Assembly (NCBI GenBank): GCA_965230225.1
Contig: CBDDKM010000003.1
Coordinates: forward strand, 624,528-688,527
Origin: CALSMU01 sp965230225
Lineage (GTDB): Bacteria; Bacteroidota; Bacteroidia; Flavobacteriales_D; Parvicellaceae
DNA length: 64,000 nucleotides
Direction: 5' to 3'
The notes under the pieces were generated by a model. That model saw only the letters and a program-made list of their open reading frames with translations, was not told the DNA's origin and made no database searches. This document shows, piece by piece, positions 16,964 through 26,191 of this stretch (positions are counted from its first letter, which is position 1; every line of letters starts with the position of its first letter). Made by a program: the position numbers and the translations under genes.

Positions 16964-19900
16964 ATGAAGTTTCATAGAATCGTAGTGCTGGATGGTAATC
17001 ATAGCAAAAAAGGAGATTTGTTTTGTAGGTTAATGTCTGATCTATTTCATTCATTAGGTTATGATGAGCCGAGGTTTGATATTCAAAAATCTGGAAGAGA
17101 AATTGATTTAGAAACTGTTCATCGAGTTGAAAAAAGAATTGCAATTGCAGAGTGTAAAGCCCATAAGGCAACTATTGGTGGAGCTGATATAAATAAGTTT
17201 GTAGGGGCGTTTGATGTAGAAAAGAGGAAGTTGAAAGGAAATGACAAGGCCGTAGATGTGGTTGGGTATTTTGTTTCTTTATCTGGTTTCAAAGAAACTG
17301 CAATTGAACAAGAAAGGGAAGCAGGAAATAATAGAGTTAATCTAATTAGTCCTGAACAGATTGTTGCCGAGTTGGTAAATGGTCGGGTGATAATTCCCCT
17401 GGAGCAGGCGATTTCAAAAGTTTTGATTCAAGATGTGAAATTGGTTGGTAAAGCTGATTTGATAGCATGTAGAAGGGGCTGGATTTGGGCTATATATTAT
17501 TCTTGTAATCAAAAAAAATCTCATGTAGCTTTTGTGCATGCTGAGGGTGAGCTTTTAGTTGAAGATCTAGCCAATGAGATTGTTGAATTGGACAAAAAAG
17601 TGGATAATATTTTTGAAGGGTTAGAAATTATATGTGGAGAGAATGAGTTGGAACAGGAGGAAGCTACAAGAGAGAAGTACTTTCAGTATATAAAAAATGA
17701 ATGCGGAGAAATTCATTTTGAAGGGTTGCCAACAGATAAAGATTCTGGTGCGATAAAGGTAAAATTGGAGAATATTTTCATAACACCAAGTTTAGAGATG
17801 CTAACAAGTAGTAAGAATGTATTTGATCAACCTACTGGCGATAGAGTGGAAATTGGGCAAGCTCTAAAAATGAAAAGTAGATTAGCCATATTAGCCAAAC
17901 CGGGAGGAGGGAAATCTACATTAATAAAAAGATTGGCAACGGCATATGCTTTTCCGCATAGGAAGAAGTTGATTGACGACAATTTACCCGATCAGAATTG
18001 GTTTCCAATATTTATTAGATGTAGAGAGTTAGGAGATAAAGTCTCGTTGAGTATTACTGAAATTATTCATGAAATTCCAAATAGAGCAGAAATATCAGAT
18101 TGTAAGAATTACTTTGCTAAAATGGTCTCTGGTGCATTACAGAAGGGGAAAGCTATTTTATTGATTGATGGTTTAGATGAAATTTCAAATGACAGAGAAA
18201 GGGTCATGTTTGTAAATCAGTTAAGAACTTTTATTGCTACTTATCCTTCAATTCATTTAGTGTTAACTTCAAGAGAAGCTGGGTTTAGGTCAGTTGGTGG
18301 GATATTGGCTCACTATTGTGCTAATTTTAAAATTGCCCCATTAAATGTCCATGAAATTAAGAGTTTATGTGATAAATGGCATTCTGAAATAATAGATAAT
18401 AGTAAAAAAACCAAACAAGAGGCTTTGGCCTTGTCTGATTTGATTATTGCTGATTATAGAATCAAAACATTAGCAGAAAACCCATTATTGTTAACTACAT
18501 TACTTTTTGTGAAAAGATGGGCTGGGTATTTGCCTACAAAGAAGAGTGTGTTATATCAGGAGATGATTAAATTGTTAATGGTAACATGGAATGTTGAAGG
18601 ACATGAACAATTAGATATAGAGGAAGCTGAACCTCAATTAGCATTTGTTGCTTTTTGGATGATGTCTAATGGAAAGCAAACAATTTCTCTTTCAGAATTA
18701 AAAGAATGTTTAAGATTAGCAAGGCGTCAAATGCCGGATATATTAAGTTATACAAATGTTAGTGTTTCTGATTTCATTAAAAGAGTTGAATCCCGAAGTA
18801 GTTTGCTAATAATGTCAGGGCATAAAAAGGATGAAACAGGTGAAATTGTGCCAATTTATGAGTTTCTTCATCTTAGTTTTCAGGAGTTTCTTACCGCGAG
18901 AGCTATAGTGGAAAAATTCCTTCCAGAAAAGGATGTTAGCAAAACTGTGGTTGAGGTTTTGAATCCATTTTTAGAGAGAGAAAGTTGGAAAGAAGTAATA
19001 CCTCTTGTAGCAGTATTATTAAAGAGAGATGCTAAGAGTTTAATAGATCATTTGATAGAGTTGTCTATAATTGGTGATGATGATGATTTTCAATTAGAAA
19101 AGGTTGAAAAAGAATTAGTTCTTCCTGCTGAGCATCTTGGTAGTTGTTTAGCAAATGAAATTCAAATTGCTCCTGATTTGCTTGATAAAGCAATTGAGTG
19201 GTACGCTAAAAATAGGTATAGGGTTAGAGATAAGGGGACAAGAGGTACAATATATGATTCTAAATTTAAAGATGCGTTTAAACAAAAAATTCAAAAATTA
19301 TATTTTGACGAGCCTGAAAATAGGTTCGAAATTCCATTAGGAGGGTTGATTGGTGAAATCCATAATTATGAAAATAAGAAAGAAGATTTTTTAGCTTTAA
19401 TTGTTAAGGAGTTGGAGTCAATGAATGAAAAAAAGGAAGTTATTGCATTATTTGGATTGATGATTTTTTGTTTTGAGAATCGAGTTCACTCTAATTTAGG
19501 ACATTCAAAAACTAAGTTGACTAATTATTGCCGAAAAATCGAAGAGAAATTAATTGATGTTGTGGCAACAAATAATAAAAAGTTATTATTGCCAGCGTTT
19601 TGGAGTATGTGTTGGTTTGGTGATCAGTTCATTTTAACTGGAAACGCTAGGTTGCTACTTGTTGATAGAGTTTTAAAGTTTTGGTTGTCAAATTCTAATA
19701 AATCTGAGTTATTGAGAGTTTGTACATGGGCTTTGGTTTCTACACTTAGACCTAGTTTGGATTTAGCAAAATTAAATGTTGAAAATACTAAGGTAGAATC
19801 TATTGCTATGCAACGATTTGAGAATCCTCAAAATAGATATGATAAAATTGCAGTTGTATTATTGAGTAATCACCATTATAGAATATCTATATCTCAAAAA

Positions 19901-19999
19901 GAAAAAGAGAAATTGATTAGAGACTATGTAGGAAGTTCTGGCGCAAGAGATTCGGTTAATAAATATGCGAAAAAGATGGGAGTAATAAGAAGTGAATAA
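16964..19999 (+). CDS. Mrr-like nuclease-NACHT NTPase, probable anti-phage defence protein
   Basis: A 1011-residue STAND-type ATPase. The N-terminus (about 15-90) is a PD-(D/E)xK restriction-endonuclease-like domain of the Mrr type, with Asp48 (GREID) and Glu63-x-Lys65 (AECK). A linker leads to the NACHT module, with Walker A AKPGGGKST at 311-319 and Walker B LLIDGLDE ending at 406, followed by LVLTSRE and the helical part with NPLLLTTLLF. The last ~330 residues are helical, without obvious TPRs. Bacterial NACHT proteins with nuclease effectors are known defence systems: phage sensing by the C-terminal part triggers oligomerisation and DNA cleavage. The gene is visibly AT-richer than its neighbours (many ATT, AAT and GAA codons), which suggests transfer. 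It stands alone behind a tandem-dyad element. What it senses cannot be read from the sequence. Confidence 0.88.
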   Translation: MKFHRIVVLDGNHSKKGDLFCRLMSDLFHSLGYDEPRFDIQKSGREIDLETVHRVEKRIAIAECKAHKATIGGADINKFVGAFDVEKRKLKGNDKAVDVVGYFVSLSGFKETAIEQEREAGNNRVNLISPEQIVAELVNGRVIIPLEQAISKVLIQDVKLVGKADLIACRRGWIWAIYYSCNQKKSHVAFVHAEGELLVEDLANEIVELDKKVDNIFEGLEIICGENELEQEEATREKYFQYIKNECGEIHFEGLPTDKDSGAIKVKLENIFITPSLEMLTSSKNVFDQPTGDRVEIGQALKMKSRLAILAKPGGGKSTLIKRLATAYAFPHRKKLIDDNLPDQNWFPIFIRCRELGDKVSLSITEIIHEIPNRAEISDCKNYFAKMVSGALQKGKAILLIDGLDEISNDRERVMFVNQLRTFIATYPSIHLVLTSREAGFRSVGGILAHYCANFKIAPLNVHEIKSLCDKWHSEIIDNSKKTKQEALALSDLIIADYRIKTLAENPLLLTTLLFVKRWAGYLPTKKSVLYQEMIKLLMVTWNVEGHEQLDIEEAEPQLAFVAFWMMSNGKQTISLSELKECLRLARRQMPDILSYTNVSVSDFIKRVESRSSLLIMSGHKKDETGEIVPIYEFLHLSFQEFLTARAIVEKFLPEKDVSKTVVEVLNPFLERESWKEVIPLVAVLLKRDAKSLIDHLIELSIIGDDDDFQLEKVEKELVLPAEHLGSCLANEIQIAPDLLDKAIEWYAKNRYRVRDKGTRGTIYDSKFKDAFKQKIQKLYFDEPENRFEIPLGGLIGEIHNYENKKEDFLALIVKELESMNEKKEVIALFGLMIFCFENRVHSNLGHSKTKLTNYCRKIEEKLIDVVATNNKKLLLPAFWSMCWFGDQFILTGNARLLLVDRVLKFWLSNSNKSELLRVCTWALVSTLRPSLDLAKLNVENTKVESIAMQRFENPQNRYDKIAVVLLSNHHYRISISQKEKEKLIRDYVGSSGARDSVNKYAKKMGVIRSE

Positions 20000-20047
20000 A
20001 GTAAATAATTTATCGATATTTCAGAAAGGAATAGTTGATCGTTAGAT

Positions 20048-20356
20048 TTACAACCCATTCACCTCCTCCACAAACCGTTTCAAATTCTCTTGCCATTTGG
20101 CTCCTTTTTTATAAAAGTAAAGGCTAATCTTGGTGTCGTGTATTCCACAAGCGTAGGCTTTATCTATAGAAGGGTTTTTAATCATGTTTCCCATTCCATC
20201 AAAAAGACCATCAAAGTAGATGATGTATTCGCTACTGCGTTTTATGGTCCAACTACCCAGAAATGAATACTCACTATCGTCTTCCTGTCTTAGGGTAACC
20301 TGCCAACCAATTCGGTTAAGTGCATTTTCGATATCGTCCAGGTGCCATTGAGCCAT
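20048..20356 (-). CDS. Small protein of unknown function
   Basis: About 102 residues from the ATG at 20356 (MAQWHLDDIENALNRIG). A longer reading from 20392 adds 12 residues (MSIVYSLCV...), but these derive from a low-complexity ATGTCTATTGTC-type stretch, so the shorter start is preferred. The protein is a mixed alpha/beta, single-domain, probably cytoplasmic protein (YSFLGSWTIKRSSEYIIYFDGLFDGMG). I recognise no family. It lies next to another small unknown gene, separated by degenerate repeats. Confidence 0.55.
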   Translation of the reverse strand: MAQWHLDDIENALNRIGWQVTLRQEDDSEYSFLGSWTIKRSSEYIIYFDGLFDGMGNMIKNPSIDKAYACGIHDTKISLYFYKKGAKWQENLKRFVEEVNGL

Positions 20357-20410
20357 GGTGTAAGTTACACAAAGACTGTAGACAATAGACATTAGATATT
20401 AGAAATTTCT

Positions 20411-20481
20411 CATTCCCAATTATTCATTCAACATTTCCCATTATTCATTCGACATTAATCATTTCCCCATTAGTCATTTAA
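20411..20481. repeat. Degenerate ~21-bp tandem repeat
   Basis: Three imperfect units of the type CATT(T)CCCA(T)TATTCATTC(A/G)A occur at 20411-20431 and 20432-20452, with a longer diverged one to 20481. The last unit supplies the final codons and stop of the gene ending at 20470. Simple repeats like this are common between Bacteroidota genes. Confidence 0.65.
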
Positions 20482-20748
20482 GTTTCTCCAGCATTCCTTA
20501 GCCAATTTCAAAAGTTCCTTGCCATTGCCACTTGCCGGGTAGTTGTTGGCTTGCTCAAGGTGTTCTATATAAACAATAGAGGCAATGTCTCGTTCTTTTT
20601 CGGGTAGCTTCATAAGCTCAAATACAATGGGCATAATGCCTAACGAGTGGTTGCCGCAATCGGTAAAGCCGAGGTTTTCTAACCCTTGTAATAGTTGGTT
20701 GTGTTTTAAGTCTTGTTGAATAAGGCGGATAATCAAATTTTTATTCAT
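20470..20748 (-). CDS. Small helical protein of unknown function
   Basis: A 92-residue, mostly helical cytoplasmic protein (MNKNLIIRLIQQDLKHNQLLQGLENLGF ... KELLKLAKECWRNLND). No family is recognised. The end of the frame falls in a degenerate repeat, so the last few residues may not be conserved. It lies downstream, on the same strand, of the candidate structured RNA. Confidence 0.55.
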   Translation of the reverse strand: MNKNLIIRLIQQDLKHNQLLQGLENLGFTDCGNHSLGIMPIVFELMKLPEKERDIASIVYIEHLEQANNYPASGNGKELLKLAKECWRNLND

Positions 20749-20761
20749 TGTTTTTTAATGC

Positions 20762-20798
20762 GCCCACAGCTCCATTGGGCAGGTTAAACTAGCTGTGG
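20762..20798. other. Two mutually exclusive hairpins next to the candidate ncRNA
   Basis: CCACAGCT (20764-20771) pairs perfectly with AGCTGTGG (20791-20798). GCCCA (20762-20766) can instead pair with TGGGC (20776-20780). Both cannot form together. The element lies between the candidate RNA and the start of the small gene at 20748, so on the minus strand it could act as that gene's 5' leader. Confidence 0.4.
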
Positions 20799-20806
20799 TG
20801 TAGGAT

Positions 20807-20979
20807 TAAAAAAAGGCGTGGAACCTTAGCTTACGTAATCCAGGCACCGCCAGATGCCCACACACGAATAAACCAGGACCACGCCCATGCGGACGGACTA
20901 GTCTATTAAATTCTCGTGTGTATTCAAACTGGCGGTTTTGGATCACAAGATTAATAGCTAACGCCTAATATCTTAATCA
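20807..20979 (-). ncRNA. ssrS: Rod-shaped structured RNA, candidate 6S RNA
   Basis: No protein is encoded here, but the minus strand folds end to end as one long rod. From the outside inward the pairs are AGGCG(T)/(A)CGCCT with TAGC/GCTA (20814-20830 with 20957-20966), GTGATCC/GGATTAC with one wobble, CCGCCAG/CTGGCGG, ACACACGA/TCGTGTGT, and AATAGACTAG/CTGGTTTATT with wobbles, then an apical CGTCC/GGGCG hairpin with a 4-base loop. The outer helix is followed directly by TTTTTTT (minus strand), giving an intrinsic terminator. Upstream, TACCTTTA resembles the Bacteroidota -7 box TAnnTTTG. The length of ~170 nt, the single rod and the interrupted middle resemble 6S RNA, which binds housekeeping RNA polymerase. 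Structure confidence is good. The 6S identity is an inference and no sequence motif proves it. Confidence 0.55.
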
Positions 20980-21198
20980 GGTGTAAAGGTAATTTTTTTT
21001 GAAAACGGCTACCAGAAACACTTTGCAAGGTTATCAGGATTGTCTTGTTAGGTAAGTATTTGAGTCCTGCCTGAATAAATAGGTGCCTTATTTCCCTGTT
21101 TTTTCCAATCAATATCACTGGTTTCAGTGATGTCCTGTCGGAGTGTGCCCTCTACTTTTGAAATCGAATAATTACTCTAAAAAATTAATTAAACAATT

Positions 21199-22647
21199 AT
21201 GAAAACAACCATTTACTTACTATTCATTGTGGTGTTTGCCGTAGGATGCAGACCCATAAGGTTGTCTACTCAACCAACACCGGGAGTAACCAGTACTGCA
21301 CCGGAGGTACAAGACTCAAAAATATTTGTCCCTTTTTCCATCGACCTGAAAGAAATTGAAAAACAGGTTAACGAAGCCATGCCTTCCGGCAGAATATACC
21401 GCGATAAAGAAGGGTGCGAAAGAGAAGAGTACGAGGTTAATGTATACCGAAACAAACCGGTAAAAGTATCTGCATCGGGTGGGAAATTAATTTTTAAAAC
21501 CGATTTGCAAGTAAAGGCAAAAGGAAAGTATTGTGCCGGAGTTTGGACCGATAACTGGGCGTGTAGTTGCTGTTGTGCGGGTGCACATCCATCTGGGAGT
21601 GCTAACTCTGTTGTGGAGGTTAAAATCGAAGTAGATCTTAAAATGAATGAGGATTATAAGATAACTGCCAAAACCCAGCTGGATGGTAAAATTATTAAAG
21701 GAAAACATGTTAAGATTAAATTGTTGGGATTTACCATTAACATTAAAGTAGAGGATTTGGTGGGGCCGATTAAAAAGAAACTTAAGCCAATGGAAGCCAG
21801 CTTGAATAAGCAAATTCAGGATGAATTGAATAAACTTAATGTAAAAGAAGAATTGGCTAAAGCCTGGAAAGATGCTCATCAGGTAATACCGGTAGGATAC
21901 TTGTTTTTACATGTTACCCCTCAAAATGTGTTTTTCCAAAACATCTATGCTCAAAATGGAAAGGTTAATTTGGGGATTGGGGTTAGTACCAAACTGGTTT
22001 TAAAATCTGAGGACGGAAAAATAGAACCTACTCCATTTCCAAAACTTACCATTGTAGATTCGAACGAAGAAGGAAAGTTTTTTGTGCACCTACCAGCCGA
22101 AACCAGCTTTGAGAACATCAACTCCTCTCTTAATTTTCTTTATGCCGATCAGAAATATGAGTATGGCAATAATTGGGTGAAAATTAAAAATATAGATGTA
22201 AAAGGGATAGAGTTAGGGGATAATGCACCTGCATTATGGTTCGATGTAGAGATTTCCGGTAAAGTGAGTCGCTTTAGGAAAGTTAAAGGGCATCTTTATT
22301 TTACGGGTAAACCTGTATTGGATAATATGATGATAAGAATGGATGAGTTTAAAATGAATTCTAATACTAACTCAGAAGTGATCAATAAAGGAGTAGAGGT
22401 TTTGGTTAATCGGTTTTATTACGACGATATTTCAAGGTATCAAGTTTACCGATTCGATAATGATGTGTACAGTGCACGACGGGTAATCAATAAATATTTA
22501 TCTGCAGTTGATTTGGGTGGGTATGTTGCCAAAATGAAACTGGAAGAATTGTTAATTAAAAGTTTGTTCATAACCGATAAGGTTATTGGAGTAGATGCTC
22601 AGTGTTCTGGAACTGTTGAAACCGTAGAAATAAAAGACGAAGAATAA
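21199..22647 (+). CDS. DUF4403 family lipoprotein
   Basis: A 482-residue lipoprotein with lipobox FAVGC (Cys17), so it is anchored in the inner or outer membrane. The body matches DUF4403 proteins: paired lipid-binding-like beta/alpha repeats, an early FVPFSIDLKEIEKQVNEAMP segment, the hallmark IKKKLKPMEASLNKQIQDELNKLNVKEELAKAW helix, and a second half with YLFLHVTPQNVFFQ. A cysteine cluster (WACSCCCAGAH, about 115-125) is unusual. DUF4403 function is unknown. The gene is monocistronic, followed by a strong terminator. Confidence 0.82.
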   Translation: MKTTIYLLFIVVFAVGCRPIRLSTQPTPGVTSTAPEVQDSKIFVPFSIDLKEIEKQVNEAMPSGRIYRDKEGCEREEYEVNVYRNKPVKVSASGGKLIFKTDLQVKAKGKYCAGVWTDNWACSCCCAGAHPSGSANSVVEVKIEVDLKMNEDYKITAKTQLDGKIIKGKHVKIKLLGFTINIKVEDLVGPIKKKLKPMEASLNKQIQDELNKLNVKEELAKAWKDAHQVIPVGYLFLHVTPQNVFFQNIYAQNGKVNLGIGVSTKLVLKSEDGKIEPTPFPKLTIVDSNEEGKFFVHLPAETSFENINSSLNFLYADQKYEYGNNWVKIKNIDVKGIELGDNAPALWFDVEISGKVSRFRKVKGHLYFTGKPVLDNMMIRMDEFKMNSNTNSEVINKGVEVLVNRFYYDDISRYQVYRFDNDVYSARRVINKYLSAVDLGGYVAKMKLEELLIKSLFITDKVIGVDAQCSGTVETVEIKDEE

Positions 22648-22700
22648 ATAATGCACCAATTGCGCCCCAAAAGTTGAGTAATTGGTTAATAGAGAGGGAG

Positions 22701-22730
22701 ATCACCCGCCAATAGGTGGGTGATTTTTTT
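22701..22730 (+). terminator. Intrinsic terminator after the DUF4403 gene
   Basis: ATCACCCGCC pairs with GGTGGGTGAT (10 bp with one G-T, loop AATA) and is followed by seven Ts. Confidence 0.9.
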
Positions 22731-22804
22731 GTTGAGTGAGCACTACTAAATTTGAGTTCAAATGTGTACATTCGATAAGTCCCTAATGCCCTAAATCAAA
22801 AGTA

Positions 22805-25800
22805 ATGAAATCTAGAACTGTTAATCCTGAATTTGGAGAGTTAGTAAGAAATGTGCTGAGTGTTGAGTATGATCTTAATTTGGTGCCTAAAACCAATTTA
22901 AACATTAAGGGTTCAACAATTTCTTTTGATTATGCAGATGTAGCTCGGGATTACTATTTAGGTGTTGTTGTAAATGCTAAGGATCGAGAGCAAATTGTTC
23001 ATAGAGTTAGAATTGAATCTGGATTATTTAATACAATTGGTAGAGCATTTTATTTATTGGTTTTTGAATCTGCTTTATCAAAATCTGATAGGAAATATTT
23101 TGAGAAATCTATTGAAGGTTTGAGTTTGGCAACATATAGGGTGTTTGATAGTGTTGATATTCAAAGGTTGGCTACAAAGCATGGATTTAAATATTTTTCA
23201 AACGACTCTATAAAAGATAAAGGAAGCAATGTAAACCTTAAACAAGAAGTTCCCCAAAAGAAAAAAATAGACGTTTCGCAAAAAGGACCTACCGGTGGCG
23301 GTCCAGGAGGGAATGACCCTATAGGGGAGAACGGACCAGGAGGACCACCTAATTGGCCTCCACACAAGGGAACCAAGGAATATAACGTATATAAATTGTC
23401 TCATGGGAATGGTGTGATAAGTCACGTGCATTTTCTGGAAATGTTGAGACAAGGGGTAGTAGTAGTAGATGAAAATACCAAAGGTTTGTGGAGTTCTAAA
23501 ACTACCCAGTTTGAGCACTTTGTGCAAGCTAGAGTAGGGGATTTCTTTTACTTATGTAGGAGTAATTCTGAGATTGTATTATTTGCTAAGTTTATCAGTG
23601 AAGTAGAAAAAAATACGATTCCTGGATTGGATGGTAGATGGAAACAACGAAGGTATGAAGTATTAAAATCTGCAATCAATAATTCAGGCTATAAAGGGAC
23701 TGAGAAACCGTGGTGGTCGCCGAGTTTTAATAGCACTTTTAGAGTTATTCCAAAAGCAGATTATCCAAAAGCAAATGAGGCGATTTTCAATCCGTTTTTT
23801 GGGCTTCCAATAGAGTCGCTGGTTACATTGCCTTCTGAAAAAGGAAAAGAAAGAAGTTTAGTAAACATAAGATCTACCATAGCTCCTCTCAGTAGCGATT
23901 CTGATGATGGTGTAGATCATTTTGGGATTAATAAGGATGTAGAAGCATTTGCTAAAATTATTACAGCCGATAGTTTTAAGCCTCCGCTGGCCATTGCTCT
24001 GTTTGGTAAATGGGGGACGGGGAAAAGTTTTTTTATGAAAAAGCTTTGGAAAAAAGTGGAGTCATTATCCAATACAGAAAAGAAGAACCAACTGGAACAT
24101 GAGAAATTGGTGGACGAAAGTGAGGAGGAATTGGAGCCATTTGATCCTACTTATTGTACCGGTGTAGCTCAAATTCACTTTAATGCCTGGTCGTATCTGG
24201 ATGCGAACTTATGGGCAAGTATCGTGTCTAAAATTTTTGAGGGCCTACAGAGGTACATTGATGACGACTCATTGGCTAGTCAGGAAAAGAAAGTAATAGA
24301 AAAAGAACTTCAGGAACACCTTTGTATAGTAAAGGAAGAAAGGGCCTTTATTAATCAGCAAAAAGAGCAAGTTGTAAGCAAACGAAAAGATCTGTTAAGG
24401 TATAGGGTGGGGCTTTCGCAGCAGTTGGATGAGAATATTAAACTGATCAAAAATCGCTCTTTAAAGGATATTTTAGATGAGGTTGGAAAAGAACTAAAAG
24501 TTGAAGAAAAGATTAAAGCAGTATTAGCAAAAGATGAAGTAAAGGATGCTAAAGCTAAACTCACCGAAATTATACCTGAAGAGTACATCGAAAATCCGGA
24601 TTTAGCTATAAAATGGATCGAGAAAAGAGGAACTTTTGTTAGGGAGTTTTTCCGGAAGGATAAAATTTGGTTAAACATCATTGCACTGCTTGGAATAGTG
24701 GTCATTTTATTCTCTTTACCCTATTTTGAGTGGGTGATGGAAAAAGTTCATCAAGGGGTAGTTCACGGTGCAAAATGGGTGGGTACATCTATAGCAGTGC
24801 TGCTACCCACCTGGTACAGATATAAAAAAGTATACGATCGTTTTCAGCCATTGGTAAGTGGTTTATGGAAGGTAAAAGAAGATTACGATAAAGAAGTGAA
24901 GAAAGCCTTGTTTGATCACGAGCAAAAAATGGAAGCCACCAAAATCGCCATTGAAAACTTAAAGCTTGAAATAGCTGGTTTGGATAATCAAATGACTGAG
25001 GTGGATCAGGAGATTGAAAAAATCCAATTTAGATTGGGGCATACTCTCGCTACCGAAACCATGTATTCTTTTATAGAGAAACGAACTAAAGGAGATGTTT
25101 ACAAAAAGCATTTGGGAATTGTGTCTACCATTCGTAGAGATTTTGAGGTGTTGAGCGAACTTTTTGTGGAATCCAAAGAAGAAGGGAAACATAAAAAATT
25201 CAGAGAGCATTTTAAAGACCCTTTGCAACGAATTGTATTGTACATCGACGATCTGGATCGCTGTTCGGAAGAACGAGTAGTGGAAGTATTAGAGGCGGTT
25301 AATCTATTAATGGCCTTTCCTTTGTTTGTGGTAGTTGTAGGGGTAGATCAGCGTTGGATCAAAAATGCACTGATTAAAAAGTATCGCTTGCAGTTTACCG
25401 GGGCTCTAAACGGGGTAGGAGAGCATAAAGAAGAGGAGAAGGAGTTGGGCTTAGAACAAATTGATGCCATTAACTATCTGGAGAAAATATTTCAGGTTCC
25501 TTTCCATCTTAAAAGAGCATCTGATGATGGGGTGAAAAAAATGTTGAGGAATCTGAGTGTGACTGTAGATAATGAGCCAGTTGAGAACAGGGTAGATACC
25601 AATATTGATCAGGAAAATGAGGGAGGTGTAGGGCAAGAAAATAAAACTGTGGTTAATGAGCATGATCCAACTGCTTTTGACAATGCTGTTGAAGGGGGGA
25701 GTTCCTATAGAGAAATTGATGATAATGAACAAGAGGAGCTTAAAGAGCATTTAGCGTTGAATAAAGAAGAAGCGGGGCTGATGGAAAGCTTGTCTAGCAT

Positions 25801-26191
25801 TATTGGAAATAACCCGAGGGCCATTAAGCGTTTTGTAAACGTATATCAGATTCTTAGAGCCCATGCTGGTCTTACATTAGAAGGAGATAAAAAGAAAGAA
25901 GAGTACTTGTGTTTGATGTTCTTGTTGGCTCTCCCAATGGGGCCATATCAGGGTTTTTACGATGAGTTCATAGAGTTCATTTATGAAACTGACAATCAAG
26001 GTAAGAACCTGAATCATTTTCTGGATAATGTAATGACCAAAGAGGCCAGGAAAGATAGAGGTAAACTTCAACTAGGGGGAGACGACAAGTTTGACGAAGC
26101 CAGAAAAGAACTCCTAAAAGTACCAGTGGAATCTCTAAACAGACACAGTAAGTTTGTTAGGCGATTCACTTTTGCAGAGATTAGCGTCTAA
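22805..26191 (+). CDS. KAP-family P-loop NTPase with extra N-terminal domains
   Basis: An 1128-residue protein. An N-terminal domain of ~140 residues is not recognised. It is joined by a Gly/Pro-rich linker (about 160-190) to a ~150-residue domain with VGDFFYLCRSNSEIVLFAKFIS, which resembles EVE/PUA-like modified-base readers (tentative). The KAP NTPase follows: Walker A GKWGTGKS at 401-408, a long insertion with coiled coils, a membrane helix at about 622-646 (IIALLGIVVILFSL) and a weaker one near 655-673, then Walker B LYIDDLDRC with Asp815/Asp816 and a helical C-terminus. KAP NTPases are membrane-associated and often belong to defence or plasmid-maintenance systems. It lies 2.8 kb from the NACHT gene and may be part of the same defence neighbourhood. 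The first ~400 bases look AT-richer than the rest. Confidence 0.85.
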   Translation: MKSRTVNPEFGELVRNVLSVEYDLNLVPKTNLNIKGSTISFDYADVARDYYLGVVVNAKDREQIVHRVRIESGLFNTIGRAFYLLVFESALSKSDRKYFEKSIEGLSLATYRVFDSVDIQRLATKHGFKYFSNDSIKDKGSNVNLKQEVPQKKKIDVSQKGPTGGGPGGNDPIGENGPGGPPNWPPHKGTKEYNVYKLSHGNGVISHVHFLEMLRQGVVVVDENTKGLWSSKTTQFEHFVQARVGDFFYLCRSNSEIVLFAKFISEVEKNTIPGLDGRWKQRRYEVLKSAINNSGYKGTEKPWWSPSFNSTFRVIPKADYPKANEAIFNPFFGLPIESLVTLPSEKGKERSLVNIRSTIAPLSSDSDDGVDHFGINKDVEAFAKIITADSFKPPLAIALFGKWGTGKSFFMKKLWKKVESLSNTEKKNQLEHEKLVDESEEELEPFDPTYCTGVAQIHFNAWSYLDANLWASIVSKIFEGLQRYIDDDSLASQEKKVIEKELQEHLCIVKEERAFINQQKEQVVSKRKDLLRYRVGLSQQLDENIKLIKNRSLKDILDEVGKELKVEEKIKAVLAKDEVKDAKAKLTEIIPEEYIENPDLAIKWIEKRGTFVREFFRKDKIWLNIIALLGIVVILFSLPYFEWVMEKVHQGVVHGAKWVGTSIAVLLPTWYRYKKVYDRFQPLVSGLWKVKEDYDKEVKKALFDHEQKMEATKIAIENLKLEIAGLDNQMTEVDQEIEKIQFRLGHTLATETMYSFIEKRTKGDVYKKHLGIVSTIRRDFEVLSELFVESKEEGKHKKFREHFKDPLQRIVLYIDDLDRCSEERVVEVLEAVNLLMAFPLFVVVVGVDQRWIKNALIKKYRLQFTGALNGVGEHKEEEKELGLEQIDAINYLEKIFQVPFHLKRASDDGVKKMLRNLSVTVDNEPVENRVDTNIDQENEGGVGQENKTVVNEHDPTAFDNAVEGGSSYREIDDNEQEELKEHLALNKEEAGLMESLSSIIGNNPRAIKRFVNVYQILRAHAGLTLEGDKKKEEYLCLMFLLALPMGPYQGFYDEFIEFIYETDNQGKNLNHFLDNVMTKEARKDRGKLQLGGDDKFDEARKELLKVPVESLNRHSKFVRRFTFAEISV

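Noticed and set aside
20807..20979. Retron-type msr-msd RNA
   Set aside because: No reverse transcriptase gene is nearby, and the fold is a single rod rather than the msr/msd layout.
20957..21055. Integron attC site (GTTAGGT at 21047 with GCCTAAT near 20963)
   Set aside because: The arms do not form an imperfect palindrome between the two boxes, and no integrase or cassette array is visible.
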